64,000 bases of DNA from Phialocephala subalpina (lineage: Eukaryota > Ascomycota > Leotiomycetes > Helotiales > Mollisiaceae), in NCBI GenBank assembly GCA_900073065.1, contig FJOG01000037.1, positions 42,214 to 106,213 of the forward strand. Direction: 5' to 3'. Numbering within the stretch: position 1 is the first letter of the stretch; every line of letters starts with the position of its first letter. A program made the position numbers and the translations under genes. This document shows, piece after piece, positions 47,298 through 58,140 of this stretch. Under the pieces are notes generated by a model. The model saw only the letters and a program-made list of their open reading frames with translations. It was not told where the DNA came from and ran no database searches.

Positions 47298-48344
47298 ATG
47301 GCAGGAGATCTCGTCCTCATTACCGGCGGCACTGGCCTGATCGGTATCAAAATCATCCAGCTCGCCCTCAAAGCCGGCTACTCAGTTCGAGCTGCCGTTC
47401 GATCGCAAGCAAAAGCGGACGCTGTCCTCGCAACACCAACCGTCAAAGCCATCAATCCAGGACCGAAGCTCACATTCGTCATTGTCCCCGACATCCTCGC
47501 TGACAATGCCTACGACGAGGCTGTCAAGGGTGTCAAGTACGTCATCCATACCGCTTCTCCCGTCATCAAAGGAGAAGGCTTCACTCCTGATCAATACGAA
47601 ACAGAGTTGATCGCTCCAGCATTGAAAGGCACGACTGCGATCCTCACGGCAGCGTACAAAACTTCCGGAATCAAGCGTATCGTGATCACCTCGTCGGAGG
47701 TCGCCATCATTCCATGGGAAGAATTCATCGCTAAAGAAGTTGATACCGTCTTCGATGACACGTATAAGATTCCTTTCCCAGCTGGCCCGTATTCTCACCA
47801 ATTTGAAGCATATTCTGCCAGCAAAGTTCGTGCTCTGAAAGCCACCGAAGATTTCGTTAAGGAGAAGAAACCTGAATGGGATATCATCAACATCATGCCT
47901 TCATTCGTGGTTGGCGATAATGAGATGGTCACTGATCCCAAACTCGTCTCGGACGGAACTGTGTCTGCAGCCTTTGCTCAGATCCTTGGTGGAGACAGCG
48001 GATGGGGAGCGGTTCCAAGCACCAGTGTCCATGTCGAAGACGTCGCGCGCTTGCATGTCGAAGCATTGAACCCCAAGATTGAGGGCAATCAGAACTTCCT
48101 AGCCGTTTCGGAAGGCGCACGAGGAACGAGGTGGGAAGAGGCCATTGATATCGTAAATCGCAACTATCCCAAGGCAGTGAAGAAGGGTATCCTCCCCAAT
48201 AATGGAGTGGCGTCAACAAAGAGAACCAAGGTTGATGCTAGCAGGACTGAAAAGGCCTTCAGATTCAAGTTCCAGAGCTATGAGGCGCAAGTCAAGAGTG
48301 TCGTCGAGCAGTATCTGGGACTTATTGGTGAAGAGGCGGCTTGA
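47298..48344 (+). CDS. NAD(P)-dependent extended SDR (dihydroflavonol/aldehyde reductase-like)
   Basis: Intronless, 348 residues. The N-terminal Rossmann motif is LITGGTGLIGIKII, then RAAVRSQAKADA binds the cofactor. VIHTASPV and IVITSSEVA are typical of the dihydroflavonol-4-reductase/Gre2 branch of extended SDRs, and YSASK supplies the catalytic Tyr and Lys. The Ser is in the ITSSE segment. SFVVGDNE and VHVEDVARLHVEAL are the usual C-terminal family motifs. It should reduce an aldehyde or ketone using NADPH in the cytosol; fungal relatives include methylglyoxal and isovaleraldehyde reductases. It shares a 1.1-kb divergent region with the sugar transporter, which contains the palindromic repeats noted separately. 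Confidence 0.88.
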   Translation: MAGDLVLITGGTGLIGIKIIQLALKAGYSVRAAVRSQAKADAVLATPTVKAINPGPKLTFVIVPDILADNAYDEAVKGVKYVIHTASPVIKGEGFTPDQYETELIAPALKGTTAILTAAYKTSGIKRIVITSSEVAIIPWEEFIAKEVDTVFDDTYKIPFPAGPYSHQFEAYSASKVRALKATEDFVKEKKPEWDIINIMPSFVVGDNEMVTDPKLVSDGTVSAAFAQILGGDSGWGAVPSTSVHVEDVARLHVEALNPKIEGNQNFLAVSEGARGTRWEEAIDIVNRNYPKAVKKGILPNNGVASTKRTKVDASRTEKAFRFKFQSYEAQVKSVVEQYLGLIGEEAA

Positions 48345-48823
48345 ACAGCATGGAGAATGAGCAGCTTTCATGTAGTTTAATTTAAAAACAGAGTAGAAGG
48401 TCAAATGAATTTACAAGCAACAAGCAATACGTGGATGTGAATGAATCGAGACACTTCTCGTATCCAGCTTCCTGGAGAACTGTGGTGGGTTTGGAATGCT
48501 CTTCAATAGGAACCCCGCTGCGATGGATGCGTTTGATCGTGAACTGCTACACAGTAGCCCTTCCGCATGTCAAAGTGATCACCCTAACTTCAGCAATTAT
48601 TTCTTGTACTCATGGCACTCCCATTAACTCATTCCAACTTGAGCTCATCGAATGGTGTTGATTGTTGATTGCTGAGGAGAGACAAAATCTTCACTGTATT
48701 AAATTTACAGAGAGTGGATCGCTAAATTGTTAGCGCTGAAGGGATCTTCCGGATTTGAAGCTTCAGCTTTTTCTTCCACATCCACAGCTACATCAACACC
48801 ACAACTTATTCACGACAGCCACA
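48345..48823. other. Intergenic, no gene recognised
   Basis: This lies between two plus-strand genes. No terminator-like or RNA structure stands out. Confidence 0.4.
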
Positions 48824-49912
48824 ATGGGTTGGTTCTGGGGTTCCTCGGACAGTGACGAGGGGAAGAAGTCTCAAGATCCTCTGCGGGATCTGGATCCAAG
48901 TCTGCGAGACTTCCTTGCGAAAGAATCGCCTGTAAAATACAGCTCCTCAAATCCTCCAGCAAAACCACACCCTGCGACAGCTCCAATTCCCACGAAAACA
49001 CCAGCTGCGAGTACTCCTGCCGCCTCAAATGCTACCGTAGATGCAGACACGTCGAAAGCGCCAGCTCAAAGTCTCTACCAAGACGGCCGCTATGCGCATC
49101 TCTGGAAAACATACCAGTCGCAATCAGATGTAGAGTCGGCGGGCAAGTCGGACCAGGAGAAAATCGATGATGTCCTCCAAGGTTACAAACAGCGAAAAGC
49201 CGAGATTGGCAGAGCGGCGCTGGAGAATTGTGCATTGGAGCAATGGCAGGTCAATGACTGCTTTCGAAATGGGTCTTGGAGCAGTCGGGTGACTCTGTGT
49301 CGGACGGAGAATAGGGAGCTGGAACGATGCTATACGATGCAAGCGGTGAGTGTCCACTCCCAATGGAGCCGGTGGGAGACCTTTTGGAGCTGGCTCGCAT
49401 CTGCCTGGTTCTGCTCGAGCACTTGCTGATTCTACGTGCCACAGAAATTCTTGAAAGCATTAGGATACCTCTCTACCTACGATCGACCACCGGAGGTCGA
49501 CGAACAAATTCAAATGCACGCCGATACCCTATATCACCGAATGCTGGATCAAGAGAAGGCCATCGAAGCTGCGAAAACAGAAGGCAAGCCTGTACCCTCA
49601 TACCCTCCACTCCTATCCTCGAAGCCCAAATCATCTACATCTTCAACACCGGACCTAGAAGGCAACAAGGTCAAAGCCTCGGATCTACCAGCGTCAGTGC
49701 AGAAAGGCTTGAAGCAGCGACTAGAGGGGCTAAACGCTGAGGAGCGCGAACTCGAGGAGAAGGCGATCAAGGCTGAGATTCAAGCTGGAGAACAACTTGC
49801 CCAATCATTGGGGACGATATACGAAAAACAAGCCGAGGAGCGAAAGATACGAAAGGAGCAGGGCAGGGAGACAATTGGGGACAAGATATCCTCGATCTTT
49901 GGCTTCCGATGA
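48824..49912 (+). CDS. Twin CX9C protein (Cmc1-like), extended fungal form
   Basis: Exons 48824-49345 and 49445-49912 encode 329 residues; the 99-bp intron (GTGAGT to ACAG) is in phase. The start MGWFWGSSDSDEGKKS is preceded by a Pro/Ala-rich disordered stretch. Near residues 144-175 are two CX9C units, CALEQWQVNDC and CRTENRELERC, the helical-hairpin disulfide signature of CHCH proteins in the mitochondrial intermembrane space (Cmc1 family). KFLKALGYLSTYDRPPEVDE follows, then a Lys/Glu-rich helical tail ending KISSIFGFR. Cmc1-type proteins support cytochrome c oxidase copper handling and assembly. At 329 residues this is far longer than the yeast protein, so the role is inferred from the cysteine motif only. 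Confidence 0.75.
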
Positions 49913-50147
49913 GCTGTAAGATGTGTACGGACAATGCTGGATATTGAAATATTCCAGCAGAACAAGAAATACTCAATTGTCGGACGAGGCTGCGGCCAAA
50001 TGTATTTGTAAGGAAGGAAAACATCTCAACCAATGAAAGGTGTTCACGATCACAGCCGCACGAACATGGTTCATTCTTACACCATCGCATCCGTTGACAT
50101 CCACGACCGACGACATCACGAAGTGGGCCTATCCAGCGTGTTCGAGG

Positions 50148-50573
50148 ATGTCTACAGTGTCATCGCAGACTCTGCCGGCACCATCCGGCTTCACCAACTT
50201 CAAGTACGAGCCTCTCAAATCATCTTCGGCGAGACCTTCAATCAGGCTGGTAATTCTCCAGCCTGCTCCCCGCGAATCGAGTGTACGAATCAAGCTCGTG
50301 CACAAGGCTTTTGCGGATCGACCAGAGTACCAAGCCCTCTCTTATACGTGGGGCGGGCCGGATGCTGTCAAGGCAATTGAGCTAGATGGCATAAGTGTGA
50401 ATATCAGGGAGAATCTGTGGTTCGCGCTCGTGCACCTCCGAGATGCGAGAGAACAGAGAGTTCTATGGATCGACGCGATCTGCTTATATTTCGATCGATA
50501 CCGAACGGAATACCTCAGAAACTTGAGGTTTGGACCTTGTTTTCTGAGGGGTTCGTTTCACGTATTTGATTGA
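50148..50573 (+). pseudogene. Truncated HET-domain gene
   Basis: From ATG 50148 (MSTVSSQTL) the frame contains FADRPEYQALSYTWGGP, then IRENLWFALVHLRD and VLWIDAIC, the first half of a HET domain. Homology stops abruptly after C at 50481-50483, where the family normally continues with a short Asn/Gln/Asp-containing loop and a conserved helix. The remaining residues to the TGA at 50573 are unrelated. No downstream continuation is visible in 50.6-52.0 kb on the plus strand. It is read as a 3'-truncated copy, broken by rearrangement or insertion. The intact large HET gene next door runs on the other strand. Confidence 0.6.
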
Positions 50574-51982
50574 TCTAGGAGCTCACCCAGCGTTATGCTT
50601 CAACTATTCTTAACGTTTTCCCTTAGTCGGTCAAATTATCAAATTCTGTTTTAATCGCTTCTAATCATTTAAATGTTGTAATCTGGGAGGCCGCTTCGCC
50701 TCAACTTTGGCAGGCGCAAAATTTGCCGCCCCCATCGCTGTATGACTCTGGCTTGCCGAGCTCACTGCGTCACTATGTGAGGCAGTGCAAGTGGAAATTT
50801 GACCCTTACCCTAGCGTGACCCAGAATGAACGCCCTTGCTTCGGTTTAAAGCATACAGATTCTGTACATGCTAGATCTTGGACCGGAAGTGAATCTTCTC
50901 GAATCGGGATCCAAGCGACTTACGAGTTACCCTTGAGTTCGCTCTCTCCCCCTATTTCTTCGCATAATTTGCTAAACATCATGCCGATCCCCAGAAGTAC
51001 ATCGGCACGACCACACCAGCCTTATCAAAATATAGAACACCAAGTGTTAGCCTCGTTTCATGTTGTTGTTTTAAGCCGTAGTATAGATTTATTGGGGACG
51101 AACGGGCATAGTCGGGCGTCGGGAACCCCGACACCTTCCACCGTGGGGTCATGGCCCGGTAAGGCAGACATTGCCTTGTAAGTAAAGGAGATGACTTCGA
51201 AATTGTAGGTAAATCAAGAGGCGATATGAAATACATATAGTTGTTGAAGATCCTGTTTCTTGTTCTTGGTTGTTCCCTTCCGTTCCTCCACGTCGTCATG
51301 GGGTTTCCTCCCAAATCTCTCTTCCTGCTCAAGGAGCGCACTATCCCCTTTGGTAGCACCTGGGGTAATTCTTCCTTCAGTTTTACTCAGTATGCTCTCG
51401 ATGCCGCAGCCTTATACACCGCTTCTCCCAGCTCACCGTTTTCAGTCGACGGCGACAGCGAATTTACGAACGACCCCAGCTTAGCCTAGAGGATCACATA
51501 CTAGGCTTGTAACGTTCTTTATAGGTCTCATGGAGGGACGGAAACATTCGATTGGGTTTCCTTCTCCACTGCTGTTGCTCAATGGGTTCTACCATGGCTA
51601 GCACTGTCACAACTTCGTTAAAGTCGTTCCGTGAAGCCTCAGGTACCAGAGTATTTCGACCCTCTTGAATTAAGTATTCTCTAATCTTGGTGAAATCCCA
51701 CCAATGGAGCGGTAAATGCGACCACTGCCGATTTTCGCACCTTTTCTTTGCTGGCTAATTTGCGGTAATGCGAGCACAAGCTGGGTGCGCTCAACGATAC
51801 CAAGGCTGAAACCGTGAACAGAGAGTATCCTACACATCGAGCCAAACGCAGGTTTCTTAGTCTTTGGACTGTTATATATTAGACTCCTCGTTTTCTTCGG
51901 CACGAATTACCTGGGGTCCCAAGTTTCAGATTGCTTGGGTGCCAAACCCCTCTCCCGTTCCAATCTGCTCCCAGCATCTCTC
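50574..51982. other. Intergenic after the truncated HET gene
   Basis: No gene recognised. A frame at 51241-51489 looks like a secreted protein, but it begins without an ATG. The region could contain the decayed remainder of whatever interrupted the HET gene, but I see no terminal repeats. Confidence 0.4.
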
Positions 51983-54524
51983 TTATATTATATTGATAAC
52001 ACCCCATTGCTCATCTCCATGCGTGATCACGCTTGCAAAAGCCTCGCCTTCCGGTGTATAACGGGTGTCTTCAATGACATCTTTCAAGTCAACAGGATTT
52101 TCGAAACCATATTGTTCGAAATCGTGGGACTTGCCAAGTTGAAAGGGGTAAAACTCTCCTCCAAAACAACCTACTCTCCGATACTTGCATCCGGAAGTTC
52201 CAGCCGGAACGAGAATGAGACCAAGAACTCGGTGTTCTGGCTGATAATGGAAAGGCAAGAGGAAGATATCCAAGTAGTTTGACTTCATGGTATCCCAAAA
52301 TGCGGTACAAGCTGACTGCGCCCTATTTGTTAACTCAAACCCGACCACTTTGAAATCATTGTCCCTATCTACCTGTAGCTGAAACAACACTTTCGCTTGT
52401 AACAGTGATCGACAAGCTATTGAAAGTGAGCCCCCACAGAGCTCTCCAAGATGATCTTTTCCAATTGATATGACTTCCATGTCCAATATTTCAACAGCCC
52501 ATTGGTAGGCTAATGAGACACTACGGCTCAACAACGGCCGTACCTGGCCAGGGGATGCGGCCCACGACCACGTAGGCGCTGTGTACAGCCCTTGAACCTC
52601 TTCCACAAATGGAGACTGTCTCCTCCAAAGAAGCTGAGACTTGGGATCCTGCCTCCAAATTCCAGCGAAGCAGATGTCTCGTCTGTGTTCTTGCAGCTTC
52701 CTGATGATGCCAGACAAAGCCACTAGCACGTCTCGGCGCTGGGTCAATCTGCAGTCGGTGTATTTTAACACAATCCTGTCCCATTGATCCGGCAAATTAC
52801 CCTTCTCGATGTGCTCATCCGAACGGGCTGCAAGAACGGGTATGCCATTCGGGAAGCTCTCGCATGCGAGCTGCGTGTCACATTCCCAGAATAATTGTGA
52901 ATCGGTAAAATGCAATGTTCGAGGCGATAGAAGACGTTCTTGGAGCACCCAGCCTCGACTTGCTAAAACGCTCCTTGATATTGATTTTCTCACCATGTCA
53001 GTTGGGACAACTTCCAAGGTTTGGAAATAGACTTTCTCATCCTTCCGAACTTTGGCGTTCACCTGAAGTCTCTTTACTTTGGCATCGTGGCTATAAAAGC
53101 ATCCTCCGTTGCTATTTTCCGCCCATGATGCCGCGATGTTGACGTAGGAGTTACCGTATACTTCACTCATTGTGACCGACTCTTTTAGCCAGTCTTCTGG
53201 ATCATCTTGTATGATACACAGGGAGTCTATCCAAAGATATTGGATTCCAAGTATTCGTGTGATAAGAATGGCGTCTTGAAAAGTCTTTGGTAGAAAGTCT
53301 TGTCGGATGTTGTCTTGGAAGTTTGCTAATGAAGCTTTCGTAAGCTTGAAATTGACTCCGCTTGGGCCCCAACAGTGACTTAGAGTGGCATACTTGGTGT
53401 TACTTCGATTATCGAAAACTGCTCGAAGCCTGATAGACCCTGGCTGGATCTCGAGTAGCCTTGATGGCAACTTAAAATTTCCACCTCGTCTTTTACAGAA
53501 AGTGTGCTTCCTTTCACACTCATAAAGCCAATGAAGTGCCACGTCCAATTCTGGAGATCCAATGGCCTCTTGGACGTCAGACTCTATTGCCCTTTTCAGC
53601 TCATCGTTTTTCCAAAACAGTTCTTCGTGGCAAAATTTTGTACTTACTGGTTGCATCAACTGGAAATAGATCCAACTCGGTGTGGTATTCCTCATCTTCC
53701 GGGTCCCATTCTACGCTCAACGAAAGTCCTTCGGAGTGCCCATAATGTAGCTTGGTTCGTATATGCCACTCACCTGCAGAACTTGGCGGTTCGGGTTTGC
53801 AGGCTGATACCAACATGTCGCAAAGCCCGCAGCCTTTATTTGCCGCTTGGACTAGAAGCAAACTAGTGCTCCAATGCTTGATATTCATGGTATCAGTAAA
53901 ATTTGGTATGTCAAGTTCGAGATGGTTGAAGACTAATCTTAGATGGTCAAGAATCCAGCGACACATGACGCAGAGCCCGTCGATAATGTCGGGGTTGGTG
54001 CCATAGTCTTCCTTAGGCTGAATGGTAAGACAGGTGTTGCCCCAATCCTCATAACTTCCCTTTGTGAAGATTGCATCGTCATCCTCTATGGCCTGAGCCG
54101 ATTCGAGCCAAGCTGGCCACGAATATCTCTCGGAGGTTTCAAACCGATTTTCTCTTGGACCAAAGACCTTTATACTCGAGTCGAGAAGCGGGCTGGATGG
54201 ATCGTCGTCAGTCTTAGGACTGCTTTCATGCTTCTCGTCGCTTTCGGAGTCCTCGTTTCCGTCAGGCTCCTCATTGCCGTCGTCATGAGATTGTTCATCC
54301 TGCATCTCTGTTTCGTGCTGCGTAGAAATCATCAAACGACTATTGACGCTGTTGATGCGTAGACTGAGAGATGCAAAAGAGGGTCCAGCGTGAGGCTGGG
54401 ATCCTTGTTCTTCGACTCCTGCATCATTTATTTCAGCCGCAGTATTAGAATCTTCTCCAACCGGGAAGCGCTTCGCAAATTGTCTACTCGAGTTCCCTAA
54501 CGCTCGTTCGCTCGGTGCATTCAT
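51983..54524 (-). CDS. Large HET-domain protein with acidic N-terminal extension
   Basis: Exons 54524-53648 and 53583-51983 encode 825 residues; the 64-bp intron (GTAAGT to AATAG) keeps phase. Residues about 55-120 are Asp/Glu/Ser-rich and disordered. About 175-290 contain Cys-rich segments (GLCVMCRWILDHL, GCGLCDMLVSACK) that often precede HET domains in this subclass. The HET domain (about 355-510) shows YATLSHCWGPSG, IRQDFLPKTFQDAI, LWIDSLCIIQDDPEDW and SVTMSEVYGNSYVNIAAS. The C-terminal block SRGWVLQERLLSPRTLHF and later TAPTWSWAASPGQV are typical of long fungal HET proteins. It is predicted cytosolic and likely involved in non-self recognition. No lesion is seen. Confidence 0.88.
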
Positions 54525-54689
54525 ATCTGCCTTCGTATTTTATGTTTCCTCCACTGCGAGAAGTTGAGGCTGCTTGATATGAAAGGGTAAGGCGCGATCG
54601 AGGAGATTAGGAAGAGGGTAAGATCAAGTGAGGTTATCTTATCATGTAGCGCGCAGGCAATAACCGCCTCCAACAAGCTATTATTAGGA

Positions 54690-55620
54690 GCTATAAGATT
54701 TTATCTAATACCAAAAAAGTATTTAAATTAAGAATTTTAAAAAATTATAATATATAAATATTTGCGATTATTAATTAATAATTTTATTCTTAAGAATATA
54801 ATTATAAATTATATAATTTCGAAATATATAATAAAATTAATTAAATATTATATATATATATATTAAATAATTTAAACTAATACAAATTATATTATTAATT
54901 AATTTATATAAATATTAATTTTAGTATTTTTATAAATAAATATATTCAATTGATATAACGATTGATTATAATAATTATAATATTAATAATATTAATGGTT
55001 ATTCTTAGGAAACCTTGACTATGGAGATACTATTTAGAGAATGTGAGGTCACGTGTATAAGACCGTAACAATCGAATTAAAATTTACTCGTATTATATAA
55101 AAGGAAATATTTTATTAAAAATTTAAGAATATTATAATAATTTATATATATTATTTCAATTTTATATATAAAATCAAAGAGAACTTAATTTTATTTAAAT
55201 TATTTATATTATTTTATTAATATAAAATATTTAATTTAAATATCCAAAATTTATTATTATTAATAAATTTATAATTTCCCAAAAAAATATATTTATATTA
55301 AAATTTATATTATTTATAATAAAATTAAAACTTAAAAATATAAATATATAAAATGTTAATATTTTCTAATATATAAATTTATTTTGCGATCTTTTAAACT
55401 CTAAATTAATTCTATATAATATATATATTTTATATTAAAAAATTTTTTTTTTTATAATTTTTTTATTTTGATTTCGATTTAAATATATTAATATCTTTTA
55501 ATACTTTTTTTTAAAAAAAAGATATCATATAATAATGGTAATTCGTAGTTGAACTTTGAGGTAATTATATTAATAAATGGCTGAAATATTAAATTTTTAA
55601 TCTCGCTATCTAAATTTACT
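54690..55620. repeat. AT-rich RIP-like island
   Basis: Nearly pure A/T for about 900 bp, apart from a small GC-containing patch at 55000-55080 that keeps a CACGTG. CpA and TpG are scarce. It separates the large HET gene from the S28 pseudogene. Bases 55621-56154 hold no gene that I can support. Confidence 0.7.
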
Positions 55621-56154
55621 TTTACCCGGGATATGCTTTTGGGCTGGATTTCGGTTATCGTTGCCAATAAAGATTTATCTCACAAAGTGCTTCTGTCGCT
55701 GATGCAACATCAATTGATGATTCAGGTCATCGTGATCGCATGTCACGGATCCGCAACCTCTACGAAGGCAGAACCTTTGGCTTGCTCCTGTCTATCTCCA
55801 CACGCCGATGTGGCCCATTCGTTGTGGAAGAAAAATTAAGGCAGAGCTGGATGCAAATCATTCTCACCTGGAAGGATTCCCGCACGTGTTCGGGTCAGCT
55901 CGCAATCTCTCCCGAAATGAAAAAGGAAGCAGCGATGAACCGAACGAGCTTGAGTAGAAGTGTAAGCTTAATTGTTCTCAGCTTCAGTGCCACCTCATTA
56001 CCCAACCATATGGTCTGCTTTCCTCGAGCGAGGTCGTTCGATCCCGAGGATAAATTATCCCGGGCAACTGCCCCCCGTCTGAACTTGTACTTCCATACTC
56101 TACTTGTATCTTCCCTTTGAGGTTCTTCCCTTTCCTCAATTCGACTTCGGTGAC

Positions 56155-57140
56155 ATGCATCTCCTCAAAGTTTTTTTTGCTCTTAGCTTGTCTCTCTGCC
56201 TCCCATGCCACACCATCCGATAGACATAGCTAGCTTCTCGAGCATAGTCTTCGGGAAACCAGTAGTAATTGCACTTACTAGTACTTTCCGCAGCTAATTG
56301 ACCATTTTGGCAAACACAATGGAACATTCCAATATTGATACAATTTGGTCCACGAATTTTTCAAAGCTGGCGGGCCTGTTCTTCTCTACCAAGGAGACGA
56401 GGTTGACGATTTGGATTGTGCTGTAAGCATTACAGGTTCCGAAATTGGGATTATGTCAAGCTGATCAACGTCGAAAGGAGTCTACCATCATGTACAGTTG
56501 GGCAAAGGAGCTCAATGGGATTGCAGTCTCACTTGAACATCGATACTTTGGAGAAAGCGCACCATTCGGAGCGACGAATCCACTAACTCAGCACGAGGAA
56601 TTCAATTATCTGACTCTGGATAACATCATGGCCGATGCGGCATATTTTGTGAACAATCTCAAGAAGAACATCACGGGCACCGAGAACAGTAAAGTCATTG
56701 TGGCCGGTGGTTCATACGGAGGCTTCTTGGCCACAGTCTTTCGCCAAAACCATCCAGAATCATTCTGGGGCGCTATCTCTTCAGCACCTGTTCTCACGGG
56801 GTGGGGAAACAATACCAACATGACAGAGCCAAGTATCTATGACTATGCCATTTGGGTCAACAACGTCTACCAAGACCGATCCGCCCAAGCCTCAGCAAAC
56901 ACCAAGCATGCCTTTGGAGTTCTGGAACAGGTAATCTCACATCGCAATGTTGCCACAAGCGTTTCCATTTCCGTCTTTGGCTTGAACAGTTACTGCTGTA
57001 ACCTGAGTTGTGTCCTGAGCCCCTGAGTATGCCACTGAGTCAGTTGGATCATGCTCAGGGGGATCCTCTTCTAGCCCCCTTGCGAATCAGTTATAATTTC
57101 CATGCTGTCTGGAACACAGCCATCTCTCTGAGTCTATAAG
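56155..57140 (+). pseudogene. S28 serine peptidase pseudogene
   Basis: ATG 56155 begins a signal-peptide-like MHLLKVFFALSLSLCLPC that soon meets TAG. In another frame, from about 56281, come YFPQLIDHFGKHNGTFQY, a TGA at 56336-56338, then YNLVHEFFKAGGPVLLYQGDE. Family members normally have Trp where the TGA is, so TGG-to-TGA (a RIP-type G-to-A) explains it. A 55-bp intron (GTAAGC to CGAAAG) joins to SWAKELNGIAVSLEHRYFGES. The nucleophile motif is VIVAGGSYGGFLATV, then SFWGAISSAPV. After about 56930 the frame decays; CPEPLSMPLSQLDHA is a remnant of the family, and the C-terminal Asp/His region is missing. The active ancestor would be a secreted proline-specific peptidase. Confidence 0.65.
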
Positions 57141-58140
57141 GATGTCGTGATGGTATCCGTTCTCGATCCCTTGTCAAACTTATCAAAGGTGCCTCCCGGA
57201 GCCGATTTGGATCTTCTCTGGTCTAGTCGCATGCGACTAATAATTCAGCCTCACAATTCAAAGTCATCGTATACGAGTATGTTTAAGCACTTATTTGACT
57301 TCGCTGCTACAAGAAATTAAGCTCAAAATAAACGGCCTGCTATGGCAAGCGATGAATTATTCTGTATGGTTATCAAAAAAGTTACAAAAGATGGTAGTGT
57401 GAATCCTGGAATCCGTCAATTCTATCATTCATGCAATATACGTGTTATAATCTTCCCAGTAGCAAAGTTGAACTATGCAAGGGGGATACAACCTCCGGTG
57501 CTTCTCTTAGACAAGGTATCGTGCAAGATCAGGCAATATCGGCACGACTCAACAGCTATATCGAGGGTTTTAAGGGGTACGACAGCTGGGGCGCTTCCTA
57601 AACACCTATGCAGATGTGATATTGCATGATATCAGCACCTCGGGCACAGAACCTTGGGAACCATCTTCCTGATCCTGTTAGATTTTAATATGATTATTTG
57701 TTTATGTGAATAAAGAACTTATTGTATCCGGTCAAATAATTAGACAAAGCTTAAATTTATTTATAAATCAACGAGTATTTTCCCTTAATTTCCATTTCTC
57801 CAAGCTAACTTTCTTATTTAGAAGTAGATTTCCTATTACTATAATAAAAAATTATCAAATAAAACTTTTTTACCTGATGAAAATTTAACAAATGCAAGAC
57901 TAGGTAGATTTATCTCGGCGGCGGCATATGGTGCAAGCTGCATTGGCTGAAGAGAATCTTGAAATCCATGCAGCGGGGAAGTTTCGCCAGAGAAGGATCG
58001 TATCAAGATTCTGTCTGCTCAGCCATAGCAGGAAGATCCTTGCACGAGCGAGGCAAGTACGGCAAATGTCGCGACAGTAGTAGATTTGCATTCACTGCAA
58101 TTGCCAATTTAGTTCATAAATGAGGGGTTAGAATAAAGAT
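57141..58140. other. Intergenic; AT-rich from about 57680 to 57900
   Basis: No gene recognised. It separates the decayed peptidase (plus strand) from the 3' end of the GHKL/NOV_C gene (minus strand). Confidence 0.45.

Noticed and set aside
51241..51489. Secreted-protein-like frame (82 codons)
   Set aside because: It begins at TTG, has no ATG, and lacks splice or family support.
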